Below are positions 48,555 to 61,600 of a DNA stretch of 64,000 nucleotides, piece after piece (positions within the stretch are counted from its first letter, which is position 1; each line of letters begins with the position of its first letter). The position numbers were made by a program, and so were the translations under genes. Origin of the DNA: Ooceraea biroi (Eukaryota > Arthropoda > Insecta > Hymenoptera > Formicidae). The notes beneath the pieces are model-generated. The model did no database searches. It was not told where the DNA came from and was given only the letters and a program-made list of their open reading frames with translations. Location of the stretch: NCBI RefSeq assembly GCF_003672135.1, contig NC_039515.1, positions 5,456,001 to 5,520,000 of the forward strand. The letters run 5' to 3'.

Positions 48555-50026
48555 TTAAGGGGGTATTCTAGTGTAGCATGTCAGAAAAATCGAATTTTTT
48601 TTTTGGGCATATTTTGCAAGTATATGGTATGGAAAATATGTCTGCGAGAAGATTTAGCCCGATTCGCAAAATTAACAAAGTAATAGCACCTAATAGAAAA
48701 TAACCTCTGGCGCGCGCTCGGCGGTTGGACCGCGCGGCACACAACAGAGCATTGTGTTAGTATTTTAGGTAGGGTCGGAAAATAGTTATTCTTTGAAGGT
48801 CGTACATTTGAATTGGAACCTTTGTATAGTTATTTATTTGAAGAAGTAGAATTTTAAGGAATATTTTATTATGTTAATATAATTTTTGGTCAAATTAGTT
48901 AATATTATATGTTTAAGATTATGCTAGGTTGGTTAAAATTATTTTGAAGGATTAATATTTTAAATAAAGTTATAGTAAATTTAATTGTTTGGTAAAAGTT
49001 TAAGGGAAAATTATTAATTTTATTTTTTTAGTAACGTTAGTGAATTATTGAGAAGTGAGATTGGGATAAGATTTTATTTGTACAGGTTATATAGCACAAT
49101 GAATCTCTAAGTTCATTGATTTGGACTTTTGCTCCAAAACATCTCCATGCTGGCGCGAAAGTTGTTGAAATAGCAACATTCTTGGCAGTTATAATTTTCG
49201 ATAAAGGATTTATGCCAATTTTCAAACTTATGAACGTGATGGGAGTTAGTATTGGTGAGCAAGCGGTGATGTACGCAAACTCCCGGAACGAAGCTCGTAT
49301 CACCCGCTCGGAGCGGCGCTCCACTACCTTCTCTTGAGATCAGAGAATGAATCGCAGGGAAGAGAGATCAGCTCTGCAGGACTTCTACGAACAAGAGGAA
49401 TGTCCCCTGTATGGCCCTGGACTAGCCGATTGATCGTAAGTAACATTATCTCTATGTAATCAGTATGAAAAACTTTAAACGTGTTTTTCTCGAAACCACG
49501 TTTTTCAAATTGGTTCCCATGATATCTCAAAAACCAGTTAATCAATTGACTCAGGCTTTTGCACACATCTTCAGTATATGTGTGGCTATAGCCCCTACCA
49601 CAATCAAGTCGAAATATTGTTTTTTGGAATTTCTACAGCCCTTCAATGGTGAAAAAAATGGCACAAATCGAAACTTAATTTTCTCAATGAAGTCATGTTT
49701 TAAATTTTCAACATTTTTTTTCATTCTGGTACCTGCTATAGCCACACTCATACTAATTAAGAATCTCTTTAGTTTTTTTGTTTCAGATGAGCAGAACAGC
49801 TGAAATCATGGGAACCATGGACCAACTGTTTTTTTTCATGTTCTTATTTAATATCATGTGCAGCGCTTATTTATAGTTATTGTCTAATACAAAAATTTGG
49901 AAACATACACCAAATATGTATGAATAAGCAGGGAAAACCCTGCCTCAAAAAACCTTATACTTTTTTCCAAAAAAATTCACCAAAATAGCATACAAATTCC
50001 GCTTTTACACTAGAATACCCCCTTAA
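48555..50026 (+). mobile_element. TTAA-flanked DNA transposon with Mutator/Kolobok-like transposase remnant
   Basis: TTAA at 48555-48558 and 50023-50026 brackets inverted ends GGGGGTATTCTAGTGTA and TACACTAGAATACCCCC (17 bp). Plus-strand codons from about 49099 read NESLSSLIWTFAPKHLHAGA followed by KVVEIATFLAVIIF and MNVMGVSIGEQAVMYANSRN, then RREERSALQDFYEQEE and YGPGLAD. That is the C-terminal signature (NESLH..IW...K, N/S..R......R.., YGPG) of an animal transposase family annotated as Mutator-like. The TTAA duplication and G-rich ends point more to the Kolobok superfamily. The frame is broken by a TGA after RRSTTFS, and most of the transposase is missing, so the copy is inactive. Confidence 0.75.
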
Positions 50027-51932
50027 GGAAACGATACTCTCGCATTCTCGAAGCTCTTTCGCGTGGCGGCCCGCATGTTCGCCTCGAGATAATGTAACGT
50101 TACAGCGAGGCGCTCCGCTCCGCGTCAGTACGCTCGTGAACGCGCGCCGGTGAGAACGCGCTCTCGAGCTTTCCGTCTCGGCGTCACGTCCTCGACCGCA
50201 CGATTTTCGATGCGCCGGACGTGCAGGAACGTGTAAGAACGTGTAGTTAATCGCTCCTTCGCCGTGGTGCGTCAAACAAATGTGAGTGCAACTATCTACG
50301 TGTGTAAGACGAAGATTTATCTTGCTGCCTTTCTCAGCCTCAACTTTTCCGTCATTGCGATTCGTTGGATTTATATCTGATTTGCGCAGAAATAATCCCG
50401 AGTGACAATGACCTCGTTTCCGCGCTGCTGTTTATTTATCACGACGTATTGTACGTGTTTCTCGCGCGAATACAGAAAATAATAGAATAACACGACGCGA
50501 ACTGTGCAAGATTTCGTACGCGGATTTCGGATTTAAAATTATGAGATAATTGCACATGATTTTCTATTTTTTTCCACTTACGAGGCTCGAAGTGCCTTAG
50601 AGATCGCTCGTTTGTGCTGGGTGCGCGTTAGTGGTTCGCTAAATGAAATCTAGTATCGCGTATAACGAAACAAGCCGTCGTCCTTTAATGCAAAAGAGGA
50701 AAAGTGAAAGGACCTCGCACTTTCTGAACACACGATCACGATATGCGACTTCGAAGTCCATTATATTGCGCGTATGGCGTCGTGATTAACAATTACAAGT
50801 TCCAACGGTCTTTGTTTGAAATTTCTGCTTGAGCGAACGTGTGAACCGGATAACTTTAATTGTCGGTTGTTAAATTTGACTGCGATTAACGCAGGGGAAT
50901 GAAAATTACGTGTTTTGCATCTAGTAGCTGCGTTTAGATCGATCGTGCATCGCGCATGCACGATGTTCGCGTATGAAAGTTTCTCTCAACGTTTAACGTA
51001 TATTGTTAACGTTTACGTTGTCCTTGCTAACAGAAGTATAAGGTACATACAAGTACTTATAAATATATTTTTAAATTTGTAACAGTGAACTTTTAAACAA
51101 GATTTTGATATTATTATACTTCTAATATACGCGATATAACTAATTGAGACTATTTTCTTGTCTCAATTATATATAGAAGGATTAAATGATTCTTGTAGTG
51201 GCGAGCTAAATGGTCTTGCATTTTAATTATTTATTATTTAAATGCAATGCATAAATGGACCACGACAGAATAACAGATTGCCTGTCGTGATTATCTATGA
51301 ATTTAACGTGGACTTGATGCACGTTCCAAGAATTCTTAACGTCACACTCCGTCCATATGGACACTTCACACCCAAAGATTGTTTTATCTGGGAAGATTAT
51401 TTCCTACAGTCTAGCGCCAAGCACAATGCCGGACACGTGGAGGTAGTCCGTGCCCTATCAATTGGATTTTATCCAGCACTTTGCTCGTTATTCGCCGCCA
51501 GTTCGCAGTAATGCATAATAATGCTGGGTGCGCGCCATGCTCACATGTGTGTGTGTGTGTGCATATACGTGCAAATTACGTAGCGTGACATCACGATCGA
51601 TGACACCGTACACTGTAACGACACAAGAAGAAAGAGACGAACACAAGTATCTAAGCCGCGCTATTGTTTGAATGTATAATGAATTCCTTGTTTTAGATAA
51701 CGGAGTAATATTTTAACATTCCTTTGACAACGTTTTACACAACGTGACGTACATGACTTCTACGGATTTGTCCTTTCTGTTGGATGTGGATTCGATAAAC
51801 TTTAAATAAACACTTTCTTCTCCGAATCAAACATCAAAATTCCGTGTAGGTAATGATAATGTCAAGCGAAGATGAATTAAAATATATCTCGCACGTTTAT
51901 TGTAGATCACGACCACGTTCAAGTTGCTCCAA
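50027..51932 (+). promoter_or_regulatory. CpG-rich region, probable promoter and first non-coding exon of the Shootin-like gene
   Basis: The first 250 bp are strongly CpG-rich, with a good donor (CAAAT|GTGAGTGC) at about 50281. The next gene on this strand begins coding at 55670 behind a splice acceptor, so this is the best candidate for its first exon, though a 5.4-kb intron is implied. The rest is less CpG-rich. A plus-strand frame at 51242-51511 (89 codons) has no clear similarity. A short (GT)n lies near 51547-51560. Confidence 0.4.
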
Positions 51933-51935
51933 TAA

Positions 51936-53189
51936 CACAGGCCGACATGGTTTTTGCTGTTTGAATATAAGATATCATTTTCGATGTATTTTTTCACGCT
52001 GAAAACGAATCCGGCCGCGAAATTGCTCTATGACGTCAGGTTTTTGAGAAAAATGAGGTTAAGAGTGTCAAAAGTGACGTTTTTTTGCCATTTTTATGAT
52101 TTTTTCGCTGGTAAAATAAATTTTATTTTTACTTTCGTTTTCGCCATCTTAAAGTGCCAACTTTTATCTTTAAACCCGATTTGTCGAAACTCCGTAGGAT
52201 TTTTTTCGCCGAGTTAGCCACTCCGCTGTCAGACGAACATTTCGTGCCAAAAATGTACTTGGAGAACAAAACTTCAGAACTGGATAATAATGATTTTAAT
52301 ATGAAGGTTTTTGAGGTCGCTGAGTCCAATTCTGAGATAAGATTTTAAAAATTAAATATGGCCGATCCAATATGGCGGACCAAAATTTGTAAAACTATTA
52401 GAATTTCAATAAAATTTGGTATATACTGTTTTTTTACTTCTGGGTGGGTTACATTTCGCTTCCCCAAATGAGATTCTGGCATTTTAAATCTTCTGTGTAC
52501 AATGTACTTTACACGAGCAAAAATTAACTATACCTTACTGATGCAAACACAGTATCCTGCACCATGTTCTTTGTTCGTAGACCGTTTAGCCGCAGTAGGA
52601 GCGATTTTACAAACCTTCTACGTTTACCAGAGTGCACCACGTGGAGGCAGCCTACATCACACTCTTTTGATTTTTTAAAAATGTTTTTAGCTTTGTTGTT
52701 TTTAAATTGTTTTATCATTTTTTATCATTTTAATTTTCATTTTTTTATCATTTTTTATAATTTCATTTTTTTATTTTTAAATCATTAAAAAGATATTATA
52801 TAAGTACATAGGCACATATAAACTTAATAACTTAATATCATAAATACTTAAAATTGAGTGCTACGGAGGCCGAAATGTTCGTCTGACAGCGGAGTGGTTA
52901 ACTCGGCGAAAAAAATCCTACGGAGTTTCGAAAAATCGAGTTTAAAGATAAAAGTTGGCACTTTAAGATGGCGTAAACGAAAGTAAAAAATAAAATTTAT
53001 TTTACCAGCGAAAAATTCATAAAAATGGCAAAAAACGTCACTTTTGACACTTTTAATCTCATTTTTCTCAAAAACCTGACGTCATAGAGCAATTTCGCGG
53101 CCGGATTCGTGTTCAGCGTGAAAAAATACATCGAAAATGATATTTTATATTCACACAGCAGACAAAAAGTCTAAAAATGTCGGCCTGTG
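51936..53189. mobile_element. PIF/Harbinger-type non-autonomous element, copy 2 (inverted)
   Basis: Ends CACAGGCCGACATGG and ATGTCGGCCTGTG, flanked by TAA (51933-51935 and 53190-53192). It aligns to the reverse complement of copy 1 over essentially its whole length: the left end of copy 1 (TTTTTAGACTTTTTGTCTG) matches the right end of copy 2. It is about 57 bp longer. There is no coding capacity. Confidence 0.87.
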
Positions 53190-53192
53190 TAA

Positions 53193-54262
53193 TTGTTAAG
53201 CATCCGTTTAGCGTCTTCGGTAACCGTCTCAGGTACACGTGTTTTGAGAATACACCCCTGTTTGTTCAAGTATCGATTTTAACACTGGAACGCGCGGTTC
53301 TTGCTACTTCAGCGCGCGTTTCATGCGTTCGGTGATCTAATTGTATTCTTTTAAATATTCTAGGTACAGAGAATCGCGTATTCTACAATCCAAGCACGCG
53401 TTTCGTCTTCGACCGAGTGAATTTTTTCTCAACTTTTTTCAATGTTTGTGAGAGCGTTCAGGCGAGCCGAGAATGTAGAAGCGTTGACGCAGCAGAAGCG
53501 AGAACAGCAATCATACAATATGCTTGATCATTATCGAAGCAATTGCGCACCTGGCAGACTTCTTAGCTGGGGAAAGCAACCGAAAACATCCCAAGTCTAT
53601 TTCGCTGGTTTAACGATCGGCCGCACGAGCCCTGACACATGCAGACACATTCCGACGAATTAACTTTAAATGGGGAGGTTTGCCTTACTCCCGCGAAGCT
53701 CGGCACGTGCGTGCGTCTAAAGCCAACTCGAGTAAACTTTTGAACGAATCCTATTTTAGAAACGCACAAACTTCCATCCCGGCAACGATCGTATTTCGCG
53801 GCGAGAGTGAACGCGACAGAGATGGTATCGGGAATACTTCTGAATCGATCTGGATACCTTATTGTTTCCCAATTATATCTGTCTCTTTCAATATCCGTTG
53901 TTTGATATTGATTTATAAGACAGAAATATCGTAAATTAAACATTTGAATGTTACAAGTTTGCGATTCCTTATCCGTACATTTAGCGTTTCGGAAGATTAG
54001 GCGCAAGAATATTTTGACACGACGCTATTTCGAACTTGGGATTCACTGAGATCAATATGTTTATTTTTGGAAATGTCCAATGTTATCAAGCGGTGTCTTT
54101 AGCTATGACTGATATGGCGATATGTATTTGAATAAGTTTCTTTTCTTTTCTTGGATCATTTGATATAGAAACGTGGGATGTTACTTGTACGTGGATGTTA
54201 ATTATATAATTTGATCGAATCGAATCGACAGGATCGATGATGCTGCCTATGAAGAATATATA
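53193..54262. other. Intron/intergenic DNA, no gene seen
   Basis: Moderately CpG-rich around 53280-53800, with a plus-strand frame at 53442-53663 and a minus-strand frame at 54006-53563 that overlap and match nothing I know. It could contain an alternative first exon of the Shootin-like gene. Nothing can be supported firmly. Confidence 0.3.
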
Positions 54263-55261
54263 CCCAGTAAGCAAAATGTGTGCAATCTGCCAGCAGATTG
54301 GCAACAGATTACTGCAGAAGTTGATAGCAAATTGGCATCCGTTATGTCCGCATTAGGATAGTGATCTGCCAGCAGAGCCTGCTAACAGACTCTGACAGCA
54401 GATTGGCGGCAGAAACCGAGCAGGATCTGTTAACATTTGACGGCAGATTGACGGCAGATTGACGGCAGAAACCGAACAGAATCTGCAGCTTTTGGCCATT
54501 CATATTTACGATATATTAAAGCATGTGTTTACTTTTAACACACTATAAATTGTTAAAAGAACGCATTTGTTCGTTTGTTAAATTAAAGTGCATTTGGCTT
54601 GATGTGTCTTTCTGACAGTTCGTTGCATAATCTCTCTCTTCTTGTTAATTTATTCTAATCTGAAGTCCGAATTTTGCTTTCGAACTTCAGATTGCTCGTG
54701 GCGTGCGTGAACTACATGGACGTTGTCCATGGGAGCCTCTGTGCCGCAAGTGCAAAAATTTTCAGAAAAATTAATATTATCATGCCAAGGCGCGTATATT
54801 AACTTATATAACTGTTAGGCTAAATCTTAACATCGAGTAAGAACTCGACGTGTGCACTGCATAGAGGTGCGGAGCGAAAACACATATTCATAGCCGTGTA
54901 AATTTGAATACTGTCAAAAGCTGCGGATCCTGTTCGGTTTCTGCTGCCAATCTGCCGTTAGATTCCGCGCGCGCAGATCTTGCTCGGTTTCTGCTGCCAA
55001 TCTGCCGTTAGATTCCGCGCGCGCAAATCTTGCTCGATTTCTGTCGACAATCTGATTTCAAGCCATGTTTGCAGATTCTGCTCGGTTTCTGCCGCCAATC
55101 TGTTCTTAGATTTTGCGAGCAAGCTCTGTTACATTTCTGGCACCAATTTGTCGAATTAATCGTTAATAACAACTTCTGTATAAAATTTGTTGTCTTTTGG
55201 CTGGCAATAGTTGATAGCAGATAGTTAGCATCATCTGCTTTCGGCAGACTTGGCTATCTGG
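54263..55261. mobile_element. Element with opposed subterminal GCAGATTG(A/G)CGGCAGA arrays
   Basis: The left side (54290-54500) repeats units of the form GCAGATTGACGGCAGA AACCGA; the right side (54915-55140) repeats the complementary TCGGTTTCTGCTGCCAAT CTGCC units. The outermost ends CCCAGTAAGC and GCTATCTGG are a weak inverted pair. The middle (54500-54910) is unique. Oppositely oriented short arrays are typical of transposase-binding subterminal repeats in a foldback-type DNA element. No target duplication was found, so boundaries are approximate. Confidence 0.6.
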
Positions 55262-55669
55262 ATACATGAAGACGAAATACGTCTTCGAGATTTCAGTCAC
55301 TGATACTTGTCAAATATCATAATTCCATGAAGATATATCAACGTGTTTATTGAAATATTATGTCTCACATAATATTTATGTCATTTTGAAATTTACACAA
55401 AACTAATTCGAGAGATCTGAACAATTATGAACAAGATTAGATTAGAAAAAGATCTTTTCCTGTCAATATTAATTATAGAACAGTGTCTGCTATACAATAT
55501 CTTATCATAATTTCACTTAAATGACACATCACGCACACTTGGGGAAAGACAGGCTGCTCTAATACTCGGTTGCTCCGAGGAAATGTCTGTTATTGTCCGT
55601 TATCATCACTAACCGCAATAAAGCATAATGTGGAATGAACTAACAAGCGCATTTGTTCTCACAGGCACC

Positions 55670-58600
55670 ATGAATAAGACGGAATTCAGCATTGTCCTGA
55701 GCACGGAGCCACCGAGGACGTCTCCGAGCGTGATTCACTCTCACATTCCGGTACCCAGAATATCAGCTGCGATCAAGGCCCAAGAGAAATGTCCTCCAAA
55801 GCGCAGAGGGTCCTTCGAGAAGCTCGGCCGCGGAACGGGTACCGTGGCTGCTCAAAAGGCGTCCTTCGAGAAGCTCGACGCCTCCGTCGTGCAGCTGAGA
55901 CCCCGCAATAACAATCCATTGTCCATCTCCAGCATCGAGATGCGAAACACCGAAGAGAAATTCGTGCCGGTGAGCACTTACAGGACAAACGACGTCGTCA
56001 AGATCAACAGGAGCAACAGCTTCGTGGAGAGCAAGTGGAAAAGCAAGTACGACGAGTCGGAGAAGAAACGGAAATTCTTATTACAGAGGAGCGAAGCCGG
56101 TAATTATCAGCTGGAAGCGACAAATGACACGACGATAAGCGAATTTCGAGCGTGTGAACAAATACGTTGTAGATAATCTCGAACACGCGCTGATAAGAAA
56201 CTATGTGTACTATAATGTTCATGTCTCTATAATGCCTTGAAAACTAATGTTTGTGTTATCGGATAGCCGACTCGTTATTTCTGAGACTTCTTTTGAGCAT
56301 TTCGACATGTTAAACCAACCAATAGCAGCGACATGAATCGCCTTTATAAGACTTTCCTCGTGACGGCGCACAGTGGTCAAAACGACTGAAAACGTGGCCA
56401 AAATCCATTAAAAAAAAATTTTTTTATCGTTATTACATTATTGTTTGTTAGTTCTAAGTCCGTACTAAATTTCTCTAACGTTATAGTCCAAACAAATTTT
56501 ATTTATGAGAGCTATAAATGTATAAAGTTCATTATCGTAAGTCTCTAATATGATTTTGGCCATAATCGGTGTCACAATTGTGATTTCATTCACGAAGTTA
56601 TCACGTACCGTGTTATTAAATCTTTTCATCCTTGTTTTATTGTATCCTTTGTGCTTCTGATAACGCTGTTTTTATTCAATTTTTATTACAGTTAATAGAA
56701 ATAAAATAAGATAGTGCTGTTGTGATGTAACACTAATGAAATATTGCGATTCAAAGTCCCCGTCGTGAGTCGGCGCGATAAATCAAACAGAATTTAAAAT
56801 TTAATTATATATCAAAAGAAATAAGAAAAAGTTTATCTGCGCCAAACTGCGCCGAACTGCTTTAATTACTATATGCTTCCCTGAAGACATGTTTCAGTGC
56901 AACTTTTAAAATGAGACACCCTGTATATATAATTAATATTATATTAATTACATTGCATCAGAATTATGGGAAAATCACTCAATTGCAGTTATATATATGA
57001 TTTAGAATAATTTGAGCATGTACAGATTTTCGACCAGGTTTTTGGTAATCTTGACCACTGTGCGGCGCCTCATAAATAATAGACAGTGCGTACGTTGCAC
57101 GATTATTGTTCCACGGTTGAGTTCTATATCCATTATTATGATTCACTTCTGCATGTAAAACGAAGGCAATAAAACGCTCTATTAGTCATACCGTCTCGAT
57201 ACGCACGATAGAATTACAAATTGACATAGATAAAACATTATTGGTGCAAACTGTTCGCGGGATTTGTATTCTCGGAACGATTTATATCGTATCGATTGAT
57301 CGGCAGTTGAGTTGTCGATCGAATTTGCGCGAAAAGGGCACGCGCCGAGAAAAATTATTGCATCACGAGAGGACGTGGTGCTCTAAAGCCTCAAACTCGT
57401 TTAAATATGCGTCAGGTAATTAAGCGACCCAACTGCCTCGTAAGCGATTCATGCATAATGTAACGCGATGCGTCAGAGTTTTACGATTGATCAAGGATGT
57501 TTAAAAATAATATTTGAAATCCTGCCAACGAAAAGAGAACATGTCAAACAGCACTTTACGAAGCATTAAGGGGGGAGCCTGCTTTAGAGCGTTGAAAATA
57601 AGGTATAATTTTACGAATTTGTTTGGAGAAACTATACAGCGGATCATTATAAAACTTTGATGCATTTATTAGTACGTGTTTAAAGATAAAAAAAATTATT
57701 TTTTTATTTGAATACATCGCCTGTAGAGGTCGTCCTGGAGGCATCTTAGTGCAACTGGCATTGCAAATTGGTGAGCATTCTCCTGCCTCCAAATTTCATC
57801 CAAACTGAAAAATTGAAATATTTTCTCGTTATTTATGAATTCCCATCGTCGATGAACCTTTAATATTCATAAAAACATTAAGTTAAACAATTATTTTTGC
57901 ATGAAAAAGTTCAAAAACTTTGCCTAAAAATCGTACTTTTGTGTTCCAAGCTCCACCATTTTGGCACTTTTCAACTTGTTTCTTCTCTCTTTGGTTCATC
58001 GACGATGGGAATTCATAAATAACGAGAAGATATTTCAATTTTTCAGTTTAGACGAAATTTGGAGGCAGGAGAATGCTCACCAATTTGCAACGCCGGCGAC
58101 GCGGCTGCACTAAGATTTCTCCAGGACGACCTCTACAAGCGATATATTCAAATAAAAAAATAATTTTTTTTATCTTTAAACATGTACTAATAAATGCATC
58201 AAAGTTTTATAATGATCCGCTGTATAGTTTCTCCAAAAACAATTCGTAAAATATACCTTATTTTCAGCGTTCTAAAGCAGGCTCCCCCCTTAAGTAACGC
58301 AACTTTCAATACGCATACATAATTGTTTAATCCTTTTCTATTTTCGCAAAAACTACTTAAAGGATAAGAAGTTATTGCACACATGTCGATGTTCTTTAGC
58401 TAGTATGATTTCATTTCTTGCCAATTCCCTTAGAAACGATCGATGACGTCATTGACCGTCTCTCGACGATCTTTACATGGCCTCAATCCGGTTGTCATAT
58501 GTCAACTTAATCTTCGATCTTTGATAAATGACTCACTTTGTCCGCACTGATTTATGATTCGTTCAACGCTTGTGTGACGGTATAATTTTGAAGCGTTTAA

Positions 58601-61600
58601 AATGCAGGATAAAATAGAATAAATAGGAATTAAATGTAGAATGAGTTACATTGAGAGATCACGCTCTGTCATTATCAGAATCGTATTCTTTTGTAGCAAC
58701 TAAGGAGTACACAGACTTGGAGAAAAAGTACCAACATTTGCAGAGGGAAAATAATCTACTGCAATCGCACGTTCAAGAGAGAGAGCAAAAGTTGCTAAAA
58801 TTGCGAACAGGTATTTTATTACGAAATTATCAAATTGTTACGCGTATTTCTAACGACTACTTTGTAAAAGTGTTAATCTTTACGTACTCGATTGTTTACA
58901 GTTTCTGAAGCAGTGTGCAAGGAGTACGAACAGCTAAAGCATCAATATGACGTGGAAACGAACGCTATGCACAAAGCTATGCAACAAGCATCTCAGGTAT
59001 AACACATACCTGATACCTAATCAGATATAACATGTACATAATGATACCTGATACCTGATCAGGTGTAACGTGTACATAACGATCTTTTTTACGATTTTTA
59101 TTACCTACCACAGTTTTTATTAAATTTTTATCAGAGAATTATGTCAATTAATTTTTGTACAATGATGTATTGATGTATAATTTTGTTATTACCTTAGTGG
59201 TACCGACAAAACCGCGAGCTCAAGCGAAGGTCCCAAATCATCGCGCAAAACTTTTTACACAGCAATCCGGAGAAGGCGGTGGATTTCGAGGTGTCCGACG
59301 AGGTAGATTCGAATTTCGAAGATTTAGATCAATTGAGGCAAACGGTAAAAGGTCAGTGCAGTTGAATGATTTCATTACATATTTTTCCGAAATTATTATA
59401 CTTTAAGTTTAAATCACGTAGTTTGAATTAAGTCGCTTTCTTCCCGGATTCTTTCTCGGATTAAAATTCCTTTCTCAGTTAAGGCGTTAATTTTAATGCA
59501 AATGGAGAAAGAAACTTTATTTAGTTAAATTTAGCATAAATAACAATTATGCAAATCAGTTTTAAATCATATATTCATTTCCAGAATTGAGCGGTGAAAT
59601 AGCACGGCTTCAAACGGAACTTCATTCCGCGCGGCTTCAGGAATTCGAGGCACAGGAACAGGTGACGCAGCTAACCACGCAGCTGGAGGAAGAAAAAGCC
59701 CTCCGGCAAAAAGGTTTGAAGGCATACTCTATCCTTCTCCCTCCCCTCCATGTAAAACACGCTAAACCGGCTGATTTGTCTCTGTCGCAGGCGAGGAAAA
59801 AATTAAAGAGATGAAGATACACAAAGAAAATATGGAGAGAGTCACGAAAATGGTAGCTGAGGAAGTGCAGGCGTTAAAGACGCAATGCGACCGCGAAAGG
59901 GAAAACGCGAAAATTCTGAAAATAGAAGCCGACAAGGTGCGTTATTAATTTACTTCTGCAGAATGCAAGATTCGGCTATAATTTTGCTCGAAAACTACTC
60001 GTAATATAATTAACATTGGGAAATATAACAAATATAATTTAAATATACAGTTGCTAGCATTTTTTAAATTGTACACACACACGGTTGGCGGATAAAAATA
60101 TTCTCAGAGATTACAGTTCCACTTCCATATATCGCGCTGATCAATTTGTTTATTTGTTTGCGTAGGTCCAGAAAGAACGAAACGTCTTAGCACATCAAAG
60201 CGCACTTTTGATGGCCGAGGTCGGAGACGACCCGAATGGAAGACTGTTAACCGTCCTACAGGAAGTGGAATCCCTGAAGAGGCTGTTAGAGGAGGAGCAG
60301 CAGAATCACGCTTCCCAAGTGCAAATGCTGCAGGAGAAGTTGGAGGAGAAAGAGTCGAATGTGGAATTTGAGATTGTCGAGGAAAAGTTGAAGCTCGCAG
60401 AGTCCGAGTTAGAGGTGGTTCTCCAGAGAGCGGAAAGAGCCGAGAAATCGGCGGCAGAACTCGAGGATGTCGTACGATGCCTAAAACAGGAAGTCAGCGA
60501 GTTAGAGGAAAAAGTCTCGAGACCGCCGCCGCCACCATTGCCGCCGCCACCACCGCCGCCGCCACTGATGTCACCGATTGGGCAATCCTCGATAAAATTG
60601 CTAACCAAAGAAAAATTGACGTCGGAGCGTACAGCCGTAAGCGACATGGAAAACATGCTTGGAATTACGCCGAAGAAAACGCCTGCGCTCGCGCAACAAC
60701 CCGGTAACTATGCTATTCATCATTTTGTCGGTCATGGGGCTTAATCATTCAATATTCTGTCGTTGACGAATAAGAGTTATAAATCGTGAGGTCATGTATA
60801 TCCAATATTTTTCAGCCATCGATGATATTATCAATCAAATTAAAGGCGGTCGATTTACGCTAAAGCAAACAGACGTGAGTATCAAATCGGATAAATATCT
60901 CAAATACATCATGAAGATGTCCATTAATCTATTAAGGGGAAGCTGGAGTTGCTAGTGAACTATTTTTTCACTATAGCGATGGTAATTGCAGTTTCGAAAA
61001 TTCTCTTTATTGCTTGTGCAGGATAAAAAATCCTGTTCCACAAATGAAGTATAGATAGAAAGAAAGCCCGCTCTATAGGACTTTATATTCAAAATGGAAA
61101 AGTTAAAAACTTGCATTTGTCTTTTCTAACTTTTTTCCATTTTGAATATAAAGTCCTGTAGAGCGGACTTTCTTTCTATCTATACTTCATTTGTGGAAAA
61201 GGATTTTTTATTCTGCACAAGCAATAAAGAGAATTTTCAAAACTGCAATTACCATCGCTATAGTGAAAAAATAGTTCACTAGCAACTCCAGCTTCCCCTT
61301 AAGGTGATCCTGGAGTTGCTAGTAAACTATTTTTTCACTATAGCGATGGTAATTGCAGTTTCGAAAATTCTCTTTATTGCTTGTGCAGGATAAAAAATCC
61401 TGTTCCACAAATGAAGTATAGATAGAAAGAAAGCCCGCTCTACAGGACTTTATATTCAAAATGGAAAAGTTAAAAACTTGCATTTGTCTTTTCTAACTTT
61501 TTTCCATTTTGAATATAAAGTCCTGTAGAGCGGGCTTTCTTTCTATCTATACTTCATTTGTGGAACAGGATTTTTTATCCTGCACAAGCAATAAAGAGAA

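Noticed and set aside
51242..51511. 89-codon plus-strand frame with a faint chromatin-domain look (PYGHFTPKDCFIWEDYF)
   Set aside because: The resemblance is too weak to name, no splice context supports it, and the surrounding DNA is unremarkable.
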